Source: Poa pratensis
Lineage: Eukaryota; Streptophyta; Magnoliopsida; Poales; Poaceae
NCBI GenBank assembly: GCA_947311845.1
Contig: CAMZMU010000111.1
Span: forward strand, 17,227,282-17,291,281
DNA length: 64,000 bases
Reading direction: 5' to 3'
The notes under the pieces are model-generated. The model ran no database searches and had not been told where the DNA came from. It was given only the letters and a program-made list of their open reading frames with translations. Position 1 is the first letter of the stretch; the number at the start of each line of letters is the position of its first letter. A program made the translations under genes and the position numbers. This document shows, in pieces, positions 36,823-48,726 of this stretch.

Positions 36823-36830
36823 TATTTATA
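36823..36830 (-). promoter_or_regulatory. TATA box of laccase B
   Basis: TATAAATA on the minus strand, about 145 bp before the start codon, in the context GTATAAATACCC. The surrounding sequence is shared with gene C. Confidence 0.7.
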
Positions 36831-36899
36831 CAGAGGAATCTTGCCAGGGGTTTACGCACGTAGTACGGTCGAGGACGAAGGATCCATGCACGGATGACA

Positions 36900-38590
36900 G
36901 TTCAATCGGATGAGGAACCAGTCGTGCAGCAAGTTCCAAAATTTGATCTTCCGGGACAGATATGTCGTTCGGTCGCGATCGACATGACAAGTAACGCGAT
37001 CGGGCATCCCGATGACAACGAGAGCTGTACATCTGGAACTTCTAGCCTGCACGGAAACAATACCCAATGGGGCCTGAAGTTTGTTAGTGTTCGAGCATAT
37101 GTATGCATGGAAAATGTTAAGAAACGAGACCGGCTGACCTGCAAGGAAATAGGCATATGCATATGTGTGCGGAGTTTCCAATCTAGCATATATAGTACTG
37201 GATTTTAACGGTGAGACGAAACACATAGTTGAGCAGGTGACGGTGCGGCCCGCAGTTCACTTCCGAATGAAAATAGTCTCCGTTGGAGACGTGCGGAGAA
37301 ACAATTCTCTCCAATAGGCACAATGGGTCAACTTATTCTTCTCGTGCCCTCGCACAATGCAAGGTGACGCGATTCTACTATTAGGTGATCTTGAGAGCGT
37401 TCATCAAACCCTTATAAATTGTCTGTATCCTTGGTTGTGCACTAGTAAGTTTTGTTTTAAATTTTAGAAGCACTATTTTTTATGTTTAAAATTGGTTGTG
37501 TACTGTTGTTTTATTGTGATCCAAATTCAAATTAAAGATAAATGCTAACTTCAGACGGAGCGGAGCGAATCCCGTCGCCGGAGGCTTGGGCGAGTGGAGC
37601 GGACTGCAGCTGACTTAGGGTTTTGCCTCCATATATAACTCTTATAAGCCGCCGTTTTAGGATAAGTCGAAAGTTGTAAATCCCCGGCGTTTATAACCTC
37701 ACCCGATCATAGTGAAGTATTGCCGGTTGGTGTCCGTGGTTTTTTCTCTTCCATTGTTGGAAGGGTTTTCCACGTTAAATCTCGTGTCCCCGTTGGTTTG
37801 ATCTCTTGTGTTTATTGTTTTTTGCCTATCGTTTATAACATGTACTAGTGTTATTGACTGCAAAATAATTTAGTCCACGTGATTTTCATGATACTCGCAT
37901 AAAAATAAGAATTAAAATATATAAGAGAGAATCAAGAGGAGCTTACCTTCGAAGCAAGTTTTGTTACATAGTTTCTAAATTGCCCAGCAAACTACTGTGA
38001 CTCCTGTAATCTGAATATTTTTGCTAGCCGGAAAATATCTAGGGAACCACCAAAAATATGGGTGAAGTTACCAGGTTTGGTATCGGCACAATAGCCTTAC
38101 CAACCAAGCCAAAAATGTAGTTTGTTGAATCGTTAAACAAATATGAATGATCGCCGATTCTTGGTCACAGAACCGACATTTTGTCCTACCTAATTTCTCC
38201 TAGCCAATGTTATCTTTGGAGGCAGTTGAATTATGCCAGATCAAGCATAGCCAAATCTTGATCTATAGTAGAATTTTAGCTTTCCAAATGTGTGAATGAT
38301 TTGTCGATCCCGTTACTTGAGAGGAACACATACATCGATTTTACAGTGAACGTACCAAACCCTGTCCATTTACATTTTGGCATATCGTTTGCATCGCTCC
38401 AAACCACACCCATCGGCATTCATGCATATTTGTGGCATAACATTCCAACCTACCATCGGAACATCTGAAGGCCAATCTCTTATATGCACCACACACTTTT
38501 GTTCTTGAATTTCATGGGTCTCCAAGCGTAAAAGATTGTAGGACAATAACAATTTCAGTCAAGTGGATGACGTAAACCATCCGCCGAAGG
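36900..38590. other. Intergenic, with a possible LTR fragment
   Basis: 36900-37550 has no recognised feature. About 37560-37850 looks like the 3' part of a Copia-type LTR: a TATATAACTCTTATAAGCC stretch, then AGTGAAGTATTGCCGG and GGGTTTTCCACGTTAAATCT, near-standard in plant Copia LTR ends, finishing near TTTATAACA. No partner LTR or ORF is present. 37850-38590 is AT-rich and unassigned. Confidence 0.4.
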
Positions 38591-38593
38591 TGT

Positions 38594-38756
38594 CACTACA
38601 AGAAATGTGTTAACTTGGGAATTTCTGCTAGTACCACCGGGAATTTATGACCATTTCAAACCAAATGGTTGTAACGGAATTAGGAGGGTCCATACCCTGA
38701 AATTTTACGACCATTTCAAACCATATGGTCGTAATGCGATTAGGATTGTCTTGGAT
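38594..38756 (+). mobile_element. Truncated CACTA transposon end
   Basis: Starts CACTACAAGAAATGTGTTAA, the usual grass CACTA terminus, followed by two subterminal palindromes of the type ACGACCATTTCAAACCATAT. It stops abruptly at 38757 where the laccase duplication begins. No other end or transposase is nearby. Confidence 0.85.
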
Positions 38757-39054
38757 CTCCGGAGCCAAACAACTTTGTTTGTGTTTTCTCTCTTCTTTTG
38801 AAAGCACAACATGAACATCCTTCAGGTTAAATACAAATGTATGGGAATGAACATAGTTCATCCTGCTAAGTAAATCCATAACATTTTCCTATAGAAGCCG
38901 ACAACTTCCCCCCAGAATAAACCAACATTCCCCTAGTTGTACATGAACCTGTAACCTTGATTTGCTTTCTTGCTCTATAATCTGGAGCTTAAAAAAATGT
39001 TTCTCTTAATAAAAACTAAAGAATTATGTTTCTTGGCGCGTGCAACCGGCACCA

Positions 39055-41221
39055 TCAGCACCTAGGCATATCCGGAGGTGGTGGCATTATCTTAGCTTCC
39101 CTTGTCTTGCCGTTCTTCACAATGAAAACAGTCTCCATTCCCCACACCATGTGCCGTTCGAAATGACAATGCATGACCCATACGCCTAAGACGAAAAAAG
39201 AAGTTTTTTTCTTAGATAAACCAAATAAGAAGTGGAGCTAAAAGTAAGACGTTATCACATAACAAATCCGGCCCATGGAGAGCTCCAAAAGGCCGAAAGA
39301 AATGCCGTAAGCACTAGTAGTACAACACTCACCAGGATTTGCAGCCCGGAAGCGAATTGCGGTCCAGCCAGCCTTGGGCACGGAGACAGTGTTCTGGTAC
39401 GGCGGGTCGAGCAGGTTGTACGTGGCCGTGTCCTTGTGCTTGTCGAAGTTCCCGATCCCCCTCCCCACCACGTAGGAGCTGTGCCCGTGCAGGTGCATGG
39501 GGTGGCTCTCGCCGCCGAGGAAGCCCGTGCCCTGGAACACCACCTCCACCACGGCCCCGTACTCCAGCACCTTCACCCTGGTGTCGCGCGCCGTGAAGCT
39601 GAGGTCCAAGGGGAGGTCGTCGGACGTGTAGTTGAACACCACGGCGGGGTTGTCGGGGAAGTCCGTCTTAACCACGCCGTCGAGCACCGAGCGGTAGTAC
39701 GCCCCGAGGATGGCGGTGCTCGGGGTCACGAAGCTGACGTTGTTGAGGCTCGCCGCGAAGCGGTTGTTGCTGGGACCCTTGCACAGCTCGCCCGGCGCGC
39801 AGGGAATCTCATTGGCGGCGACGGTGATGAACATGTGATGGTCCACGTGCCGGGGGACGTCCACCGGGTGCTCGTCGCAGGCGAGGGACCTGAGCTGCAC
39901 CGAGTAGGCTTCAGCCGCGACGCTGTCGTTGATGGACGGCAGGAATGGCATGTCTGGCGGTGTCGTGGCGGTCGGCGGCGCGTCGACGTATTCCATGACG
40001 GCAGTGGCGGTGCTGTTGTCGAAGTGCGCGTGCGGGTTGGGCGCGTACGGCCTCGCCGCCATGTAGTACCTGTAGGTGCCGTTCGAGCCACGGTTGCGTC
40101 GAGCAGCACGGTCTTGGTCTGGCCCGGCGCGATGAAGACGTGGTCTACCGTGAACGGCTTGGTGTACGAGGCGTCGGTGCCGACCACCGTGAGGCGGTGC
40201 CCGGCGATGGCGAAGAAGAACTCGTTGGTGAGCGCCGCGTTGATGATGCGGAGCATGTACGTCTTACCGTGCTCCACGGGGAGCCTGAAGGCGCTGTCGC
40301 TGGAGCACGGGAATAGGTCGCCCGGCTGGCCGTTGATGGTGTTCGCGTCCGAGGGATCGAAGTCGCTGCCGGAACTGAGGCGTCGGCGAGAATCTGCCCG
40401 ACATCGCGGTTCCACCACTCCCCTGCAGACAGAAATGTTCAGACCTTGAAGCCTCGATCACCTTGAAGCTGTTTGATCACGATTCTCGATTCAGGAGCAT
40501 ACGAAGTTCTAAATGAGACAGTGCATGCGTACCAAGGATGATTGGTATCTCCTTGTCCGGCTTCCGGAAGGGGTAGGTGGCGCCGACCCTGGGGTGGATG
40601 AAAATGGCGCCGTGCACGGTGGCGCGGTCGACGTCGCTGTGCGCGTGCCACCACAGCGTGCCTTCTTCTTCCGAGAAGAAGATCCGGCAGGTGAACTTGT
40701 TCCCCGGCTGGATCGGGCACTGCGTTATGTACGCCGGCCCGTCCGACCACGGGTTTCGCGGCTGGTCCACCCGTGCCTACACCATCCGCCATGACTCATT
40801 AGTTCCGTGCAGCAGCAGAGGCAACATTTCTGGAGTTCTAGGACTAAAAAAATACCAGTGGAGGGTGATGTTCTTGTCGCCCTGGTTGTAGACGTTCACG
40901 ACGACGGCGTCGCCGTTCCGCGCGAAGATGGTCGGGCCGGGGTACTCGCCGTTCACGGTGAGGATGGTCTTCTCGCGGCAGAGCCTCGTGTAGTTAGCCT
41001 CCCTTATCTGCAAGGCGGCCGGTGTTTTGTCATGCATTCATCAGGGAAAAATTCAATTTGCAGATTCATAAAACCTCTGGTCGATACTACATATGGACAC
41101 TTACGAAGAAATCATAGTGACGGCGAACCCTGCTGGAATCTTGAGCAGGGCCAGCTGCTGCGGCACCAAACGCTAAGGCCAGACCTAGCAACCAAACTAG
41201 CGGCATCTTGCCGAGTGCCAT
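39055..41221 (-). pseudogene. Laccase C, duplicate of B with three frame-breaking deletions
   Basis: Exon equivalents are 41221-41105, 41007-40856, 40776-40533, 40422-39333 and 39185-39055, with all splice sites kept. Against B there is a 1-bp deletion at 40770-40772, a 1-bp deletion at 40379-40380 (CCC to CC in coding sense), and a 16-bp deletion near 40097. The first falls in the HWHG copper motif and leads to a stop within about 17 codons. The deletions sum to 18 bp, so the C-terminal half is back in frame and still carries HPMHLHGHSSYVVG and [12 protein letters not shown]. The signal peptide and exon 2 are intact. The protein would be truncated and without copper sites. Confidence 0.92.
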
Positions 41222-41750
41222 TGCCGGCCAGATCGATCGGACAAAACCAAGAGAGGATCAGTTGATCTTGGTGTAGGATTTGGAGCAGTTGCTAGAAGCA
41301 GATTGCTAGTCTACGTAACAGAGGCCAGATTTGAAGAATCTGCATCGGACATTTGGGTATTTGTATAGAGGAATCTGCGGCAGGGCTGCAAGAACAGCGC
41401 GCTCAATTGCGAAACGAACTGATTTTGAGCCAACACTAGCGCGCTTGAATGCTTGATTTAGCTCGACAGCTCGAAAAATATATTTACTTATGTATAATAA
41501 TTATGTTAATATATTAAAAAGGAATGGGATAACTAATAACCTAATACGTCGTGGATGGCATTCATTACTCGTAATCTGGAAGGGATTTATCATTTAATTA
41601 AGCAAATCTGGAAGGAAATGGGATAACTAATCACCTTATAATAATTAAGTTATACTATGGAAGGTGTTTAATTGAGCAAATCTGGAAGGGATCCATGCAC
41701 CGATGCACGGATGACAGTTCGGATGATTAACCGGTCGCGCATAGATGGAT
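41222..41750 (-). promoter_or_regulatory. Upstream region of laccase C, mutated and interrupted
   Basis: 41222-41390 matches the promoter of B, but the TATA octamer has become TACAAATA (41360-41367). About 41395-41685 is extra AT-rich sequence with repeated GCAAATCTGGAAGG. After it the match to B's upstream (ATCCATGCAC...GGATGACAGTTC) resumes at about 41690. Confidence 0.7.
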
Positions 41751-42300
41751 CGCGCGACGGAGACTGGGAGATGCCTGTATGGCTTTATCAGTACCCGTCA
41801 TCTGCACTTGTTGCGGTTTTAGTTTCAGTTAAGTTTCAGGTCTATCTCAGGATGTAATGTACTTCTATTACAGTATTGTTTATATTTCTTGCAAAAACTA
41901 TGATTGTTGCTTTGAATCAGTTTCTTCCTTTTTATATTTGAACTTAGCCAAACTTAAAGTAGTGACTTAGAATAATCTTAGAACCACAAATAATTTGGAA
42001 CAAAGTACAATGTAAAACACAAAAAGCTTTCTTTATTTTAAAACATTTTTAACGACTTTACTTATCACACGGGAGCAGACGTAACTACACAAATGTATCA
42101 CAGAACATACGGATAAACCATTTAAAATTATCACGAGCATCAATGTTTTTGAGCTTGTACGGAGCTGTGCCACAATTAAACAAAAGCTAAGTAGATACTG
42201 ATGATTAAAAAAAATGCAATTCATTAAGCTTCTAGAGCTACAGCTCATTTATGTTCACTCAGTAGAGCAAATTTCACTCCAATCATCAACCATGCACCGA
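41750..42300. other. Intergenic and probable 3' UTR of the following minus-strand gene
   Basis: AT-rich; the 3' UTR of the gene ending at 42301 must lie here. No further feature was found. Confidence 0.45.
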
Positions 42301-45300
42301 TCACTTAGCCTTGCCATTCTCCTGGGTAGCTTGCTGGTCCTTCGTTTTCTCCTGGGCGGGTTGCTGATGGACAGGCTGAATTCGTTCATAGGGTTTCCTT
42401 GTCAGTGTCTCCCCTTTAAGAGCAGCGACGTATCTGTCATTTGTGTCTTCTTTCCTCTGTATCTCACCAAGAAACTCTGCGAGCCTCTCTCTGTTCACTT
42501 GTCCCATCATCTGTTTCCCAATTGTTCGTAAGTTAGTGGAAACGAAATCATAAAGGCAATAGTTGCAAGGCTCAATAAAATATTAGGAGAAACACTAGCA
42601 AACCACAGCAAATGTGCATAACAGATGCACCTGGAAAGCTAGAAAGATGCAGAGGAAAGTAATACTGAACTTGGATAATCAAGTCTGTTAGGGAAGTAAA
42701 AATAAAGTAAAACCTCAAGCTGTGCAAATAGATGTCAAGCACTTTACTTGCGGTGAAGAGTTTCTAGTATATGCTAAGCTGCTAACTAGACAATGGTTGA
42801 CAACATACAGTAACTATAAATTCCTTACAGATGCTTTGGAAAAATGCAGCAAATATCCAACCATGCTACTTAATTAATCTGAAGACCCTTTTCCCACAAA
42901 GATACTCTAGAAACATATTTTTCAAAAATTGGATAAAAGAATGTAGCTAAGTAATGGGAATGGGGATGACCTGCTCCGAATAGCCACCGCCAAATTATTT
43001 TCAATATTTAGGACACAAATTTTTACTCCCTCCGTTCACAATTAGAAGACGTTTTAGTGTGTATGTTCACTCATTTTGCTCCGTATATAGTCCACATTGA
43101 AATATAGCATCTTATAATTGTGACCGAGGGAGTATCGATCACCAGATAAACATGCACAATGGAAATTTAGAAGGGTGAAGAAGGCAATTTTTTAATCACA
43201 TTAAGTACTCTATATGATCAACACTCAATATTTGTCTTTACTATCCAAAGAAACACTCATGAATGATATTTTCCCATAAACCAACAGCAGCGAAGGTCAC
43301 ATGATGTATATTATACATATAACACTATGCACATTTCAACCAATTAAAAGCGACCACGACCCCCCGTCGGCCTATACAAAATTTATCATGTAATGATTCA
43401 CAGGTGAAAGACATCCGCAAGTCTTTGGCTATAGTTTCAGCACACGATCATGCCGCTACTTCGCACAAGAGACAAAAGATTTCTCAATGCAAATCCTGCC
43501 CCTCTTAATAAGTTGCATTAGGACTTAGGAGCACCACTAACCAGTTCGAACAAGGCTTCCTTCCCTTTCTTCAACTCATCAGCTTGGGAAACTTTCATAT
43601 CGAACTTTAATTTTCTACTCAACATCAGAACATTTCCCACTTGAATCCCTCCCTACTGCCAACTCAATTCCAAATGTTCCAATGTCTGAACTAACAACCG
43701 AAATTTTTAACTAACTCAACCCACTTCAACTTGATTTACGAATGTTCACTTGTGACAGCACAATGGGCATAGGTATATCCCATTCACACTAGTGCACAAA
43801 CTGGCCTGTTTTGTTGGATAATCTTGAGGGAGATAGTGTAGGTATTTTGTGACAAAAATCTAATCCAAAGATCTAAAACTGAGGTGGCGCTTTAGTGGGG
43901 GACGGGGAAGCTGCACGGTGGGGCGAAAGGACATACTACCATAATGACAACCACAATCACCACCAATCCCAGTTCATAGTACAGAGATGAGATCTTTCAC
44001 ATAGCGTTAATTAACAATACTGAAGCAGGTTATCCTAGTATAATATATACACAATGAGAATACTGGCCATCTGTGTAACTATAACTCAAGTACTGGACAT
44101 GTTTCTTGAAAGCATGTTCAGTCCATTTGTGCATAGAAAACTACAATCCACTAGTGTATACCAAAAATCATGTAGCAAAGCATGCACAGAGCAAGGTCTA
44201 GAAAACTATACAACACAATAAATAAATACAAGTTCGTATGTAATATAAAGATGTACTTAAACTAGAAGGATGGGGGTCCCTTTAGAAACTATATTGTGTC
44301 AAGGGTATAAGAGGTATGATACATTATGCTGTCTAAAGGAATATGCAAAAATCAATTGCTCATAGTCGAGATACTAAATTTAATAGACATAATATGAGTG
44401 TGTATTATAAATTATTAATGTGAACACTCTATAGCACTCTTGGAATAAGTTCATTAACGAGGTAGCAGTTCTACACGAATGAAAACAGACCTATCTTCTC
44501 TTTCTTGGATGTGTCCTTACTCCTTTCCTTCTAGCTCCTTGCCTATTATTGGAGTGGGTAAACGCCCTAGGGTGGAAAACTTAGCATTTCTAAGATTCCC
44601 TGGATTTCTGCATGGACACCTATGAGTTTAGGTTTCCTGGCTCTGCTGCTGCTCTCTTAGAGGCCAGTTCCCTCAACTGAGATATTGGATGGTTGAATGA
44701 ATTATGTTATAGTGTTATTGTGGTCGCATCTTCACGGCATTTGAACAACGTATTATGCATATACAAAACTCACACGCCATGTTCCATCCAAGCATATAGT
44801 TTTTTGTAGCACTAGATATGGGTACAGCACAAAATATAAAACAAGAATATCATTATTCTGGAACTTAACATGGTAATTTCTCTAATCTTTAAAACTTCCA
44901 GCTTTCTCTCACCACCAGTATCTCCTGTATCCTCACTCTAGTCATATTTTACGTGTTTTGACAGATTTAGGCTGATCATCGCTTAACATGTTCATTGGTT
45001 ACAACTTTACAAGTGCCAGCTGGTTTTCCACTGATCATTGGCCAAGTTTCAGCAACTACAGCCTTCTTTTGTTTGAACTATGCTGTCTATGAATCAAATG
45101 GTCTGAAGAAGGCGCACCACCAACCGTCTAGTCCAGAAACCAGAACCTGTCAGCCAGAGTTACTTCCAGAAATTGGGCAATCGATCTTGATGTGCCAGAA
45201 AAAATCTATCACGGGTATGCAGCACAATTGTTCTTGATCGACCGTGGTTTTGCTCGAATCTCGGGGTGTGAACTAATTCATAATCTAAATAAGATCCATG

Positions 45301-45596
45301 TGGCAATAAGAGCCCAGGCGGGTATTCCGCTTCTACACGACAGAGCAGGAAGAGGAACCGCGCCTCGCCGATAGGGGGCGGGGGAGGGCACGCACCGTGG
45401 TTTCCGGGCGGGCGTTCGACCGGAGGTGGGCCTCGAGCTTGTCGTTGCGGGAGCTGGTGAGCTGCATCACGCCGTAGCCCACCACGCCGGGGACGACGCA
45501 GCAGAGCGTGGCGAAGGTGAAGAAGAAGGGCTTGGAGTCCCGCGTCCGCCCCACCAGCCACCGCCATGCCGAACTCTTCTCCCACAGGATCGACAT
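42301..45596 (-). CDS. Small conserved two-exon gene, single membrane segment
   Basis: Exon 1 is 45596-45396 (67 codons) and exon 2 is 42510-42301 (69 codons plus stop), joined in phase 0 over a 2885-bp intron with GT (GTGCGT) and AG (AAACAG) borders, giving 136 residues. The N-terminus is basic (WRWLVGRTRDSKPFF), followed by one hydrophobic segment at about residues 24-45 (FFFTFATLCCVVPGVVGYGV). A polar C-terminal half follows with RERLAEFLGEIQRKEDTNDR and a Gln/Lys-rich tail. It looks like a conserved plant protein of unknown function I have seen in many angiosperms. The basic start plus one membrane helix would fit a mitochondrial inner-membrane protein, but that is inference. Both exons look intact. 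Confidence 0.8.
43026..43132. mobile_element. Stowaway MITE in the large intron
   Basis: 107 bp, TA on both sides, ends CTCCCTCCGTTCACAATTA and inverse. It lies inside the 2.9-kb intron of the small membrane-protein gene. Confidence 0.9.
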
Positions 45597-45764
45597 CTCC
45601 CGGCCTCCTCTCTTTCCCTCCCTCTCGCCGCCTTCTCGAGATTCGACTGCTCTGTCCTGTCCACTTTCAGACTCGTCTAGGGTTTCATTTAGATGCAGAC
45701 TTTCTCTGTTTGTAGAGGGATAAATCTGACTTTGACGCTAGATTTTTTTAACCAAAATGAACTA

Positions 45765-45860
45765 CTCCCCTCCGTTCAATGTTTTAGCTTTTTCAGAATT
45801 TGATATTTCTCTAGTGTGCACGTTCCCTCTTAAACATCTATATTATGGAACTGAGAGAAT
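45765..45860. mobile_element. Degenerate Stowaway-like MITE
   Basis: TA followed by CTCCCCTCCGTTCAATG at the left. The right end TATGGAACTGAGAG is an imperfect inverse. It lies about 170 bp upstream of the small membrane-protein gene. Confidence 0.45.
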
Positions 45861-46178
45861 TTGTTAGATTTTTAGCCTAATACGGAGTAGAATCTTTATA
45901 AACCGTCAAGCATAATGGCGTTTACCCTGCTTGGAACCGCCAAGCTCAATGGCATTGTGAATCTGGTCCACAGTCACCCTCGACGGTGGACTGCCCTGAC
46001 GTGACAATTCTAAAACGCCAATATGTCTGACGGTTAAAACATGGTTAAACGTCGTGAAATTTGTGTCCTTCAGTTACACATATTGTGGACCTTAGTGTTT
46101 TGCCTCAGCATTACCGACCAGGCGACAAGTTAAGTCGGACGGGGCATCACCCAACCGGATCCAATCCCTCTAACATGA

Positions 46179-47840
46179 GGATGACTCCAACGGGCCGACG
46201 CAAACGGACGCGCGTTTGGTTCGCGTTTGGTCCGTTTGCGTCGGCAAACGGACAGGCCCAGTCCGCCCCTGTCCGCCGTTGGTGGCAGTGCGCCCAACGG
46301 CCCGACGCATCGAGTCCGCCCTGGTTTTTTTTTTAGCTAAACAGGCCATATATGGGCCTTTTCTATTCATATATAGGGGGGGTGGGCCACAAACGGCCTT
46401 TTTACATAATATTTTTAAAAACAAAAATATTTAAAAACTACAATATTTGCCCTTCGCGGGCTTCTACTCCTCTTCGTCATCCCCATCGAGGATGACGTAG
46501 TCCGGCTGCCTCCAGAGGTGCGCCGGTGGTCCGCCGCCTGCCTGCGGTGGGACGACGGCCGGCGGCGTGGGCGGCTGCTCCTCCTCCGCCTGCTCCACCT
46601 CCCAGGCGCCGCCATTGAAGACCCAGCGCTGCCCTCGCAGGCCTTCTGGCAGCGGAGGCGCCGGTGGCAGGTCCTCGTCCATGGCCTGCCACCATGGCTG
46701 TGGTTCCTCCAGGACCGCCGCCTGCTGCGCCTGCAGGGCCGCCTCCTGCTCCCTGGCGACGTTGGCGAGGACGATGGCCCAGCGCTTGCGCTCGTCCTCC
46801 ACCATCTGCTTGCGCGAGGCCTCGAAGACGGCCTCGAGCTCGGGATCCAGCTCGGGATCCACCTTCGTCTTCACGCGCGGCGGCGGCGACCCAATCCGCA
46901 GCGCGCGCGGCACTGGCGGTGCGTCCCGGCGCCGCGTGTGCGGTGGCGGTGTCCAACGCCCAGATGGCGGCGTCGGAGCCCGCGTGTAGAGGGCCTGCCG
47001 CCGCAGGTTGTGCTCGTCGCGGAACCACTCCACCCAGTTACGGGATGTGGCCGCGAAGGCGGGGTCGTTGCGGAGCTCGGCCGGGAGGCACTGGCGGCGC
47101 CGCTCGATCTCCTCATCCCGTGCCCGCTCGCTCGTGGGCATCGGGGCACCGGGATGCGCTGCGGGTTCAGGTGCCAATGCTCGGGGAGCTTGACATCTGG
47201 CCACGGCAGCGGGGTGGCGTGGTCCCAGTACCACTGGCAGTCTTCTTTCCGCACGTAGACGCGGTCGCGCAACGCGCCGCCGGGCGGCGCGAGCTCGAAG
47301 ACGGCGGGGACCGGCGCCGGGGGAGAAGGTGGGGAAGGGGGAGAAGGTGGGGAAGGGGGAGGTGAGATGTAGCGGCAGCGGCGGCGGCCAGAGGATGACC
47401 CCGCCTCACCGTCATTCTTGGCCTTGCCGAATCCAGGCCACCGGAGCGGCATTGCGACGGTGGCAGTGGGCTAGGGTTTGGCTAGGGTTTGGTCGCCGGA
47501 GACGGTGCGGCAGTGGGGCAGTGAAGTGGGGTTGGTGGGGGCTGGCCGTCCCTATCCCCTGGCATTAAAAAGGACTGGGCCAGGGGGAAGCTGACCGGTG
47601 CCCTGTCGCTGACATGTGGGCTCGGGGCGGACGCCACGCGTGGACGCGCGGACGCGTTTTCACTCCGCCGCGCGTCCGCCCCGACGCATCGGTGACCCAA
47701 ATTTGGGCCAGGGATGCGTCGCGGCGGACCAAAAAACGGACCGCGGTCCGTTTGCGTCGCCCCGTTGGGCCGTGTTTTTTGCCCCCGCGGACAGGAACAG
47801 AGGCGCGCGGACTCGATGCGTCGCCCCGTTGGAGTCATCC
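46179..47840. mobile_element. PIF/Harbinger-like element with 3-bp duplication
   Basis: 1662 bp with inverted ends GGATGACTCCAACGGG flanked by TGA on both sides (46176-46178 and 47841-47843). A 3-bp duplication and ends of this kind fit PIF/Harbinger. No transposase is present; the element carries one GC-rich minus-strand reading frame. Confidence 0.8.
46464..47452 (-). pseudogene. ORF carried by the Harbinger-like element, frameshifted
   Basis: The N-terminal part (from 47452) has a Pro/Ser run, then RVYVRKEDCQWYWDHATPLP and WHLNPQRIPVP. After a frameshift near 47140 the second part goes on in another frame with RARDEEIERRRQCLPAELR, a helical ASRKQMVEDERKRWAIVL region, and an acidic end DGDDEEE, stopping at 46464. 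The pieces together would be about 330 residues. I do not recognise a domain. The conserved-looking Trp, Tyr and His positions suggest a once-expressed protein, possibly a captured host sequence or an element accessory protein. Confidence 0.55.
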
Positions 47841-47843
47841 TGA

Positions 47844-48650
47844 GGTCCTCGCCCGCTGTGTGGGGTTTCAAGATGGAAAATAAGTAGCTATTTGCATTTA
47901 CTTATTACTAATATTCTCTATCATGTTCTCAATGTACATTTGCCTCAGGAGAGTACAACCTTGGAGGAGATTGTGTCTGCTCCATTCTCAGTGTAGTAAA
48001 TTCTTCTGCTGTTGCACCACCACCACCTCATGTAGATGCAAGGCATGCTTCTCTTGCTGCATCATCACCTCATGTAGAGGAGGATGCCGACCTGCCGGTC
48101 CTGCTGCGCTCTTCGTCATTCCAGGACGGCATGGCGACAGCCAGAGGGAGAAAGGAAGAAGAAGCCATGAAGCCTACATGCGAGAGAGTGAGCAACAATC
48201 TTTTTTAATCGTGCCGACAGCAGCGCCGGGCTGCCTCGTTTGACCATATTCTCACTGCCACATCGACCTGATAGTGGGGCCACCCGTCAGCAATTAACAT
48301 GCGTTAACTCAAAATGTCACAAAGTTGATTCTACTACCTCCATTCCATAAAACAAGGCATATATGTTTGGTCAAAAGTTCATGTAGTGTAATTTGGACCA
48401 ATCTTATATATAAATTATGAATATTTATAAGATTTAATAAACACATAATACAAATATATTCCATGGTAAGTCTACTGATATTGATTTGATTTTAATTTTA
48501 ATTTTTTGGCACTATGATCTGTCAAACTTAGTATTCGTTATTTTTTTTACTAAATTTATATGGGTAGTATGATCTAGCGACAGGTAGCGATGTGTCTCTA
48601 ACTTTAACATGGACTAATCTGCAGACTGAGCAAAGCTGTCTATCCACTCG
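47844..48650 (+). other. Intergenic, with one short unassigned open frame
   Basis: 48001-48207 is open from upstream with SSSFQDGMATARGRKEEEA near the end and a stop at about 48207. It could be a lone exon or a captured fragment, and no start or splice context supports a gene. 48330-48560 begins like a MITE (CTACCTCCATTCCATAAAAC) without a matching right end. Confidence 0.35.
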
Positions 48651-48726
48651 ATGACGTCGAGCGCGAGCGCACGGTTAGACGGTACAGCGCGGCCGCGGCT
48701 GCGGATTACGCAACCGGGTCAAAAAA

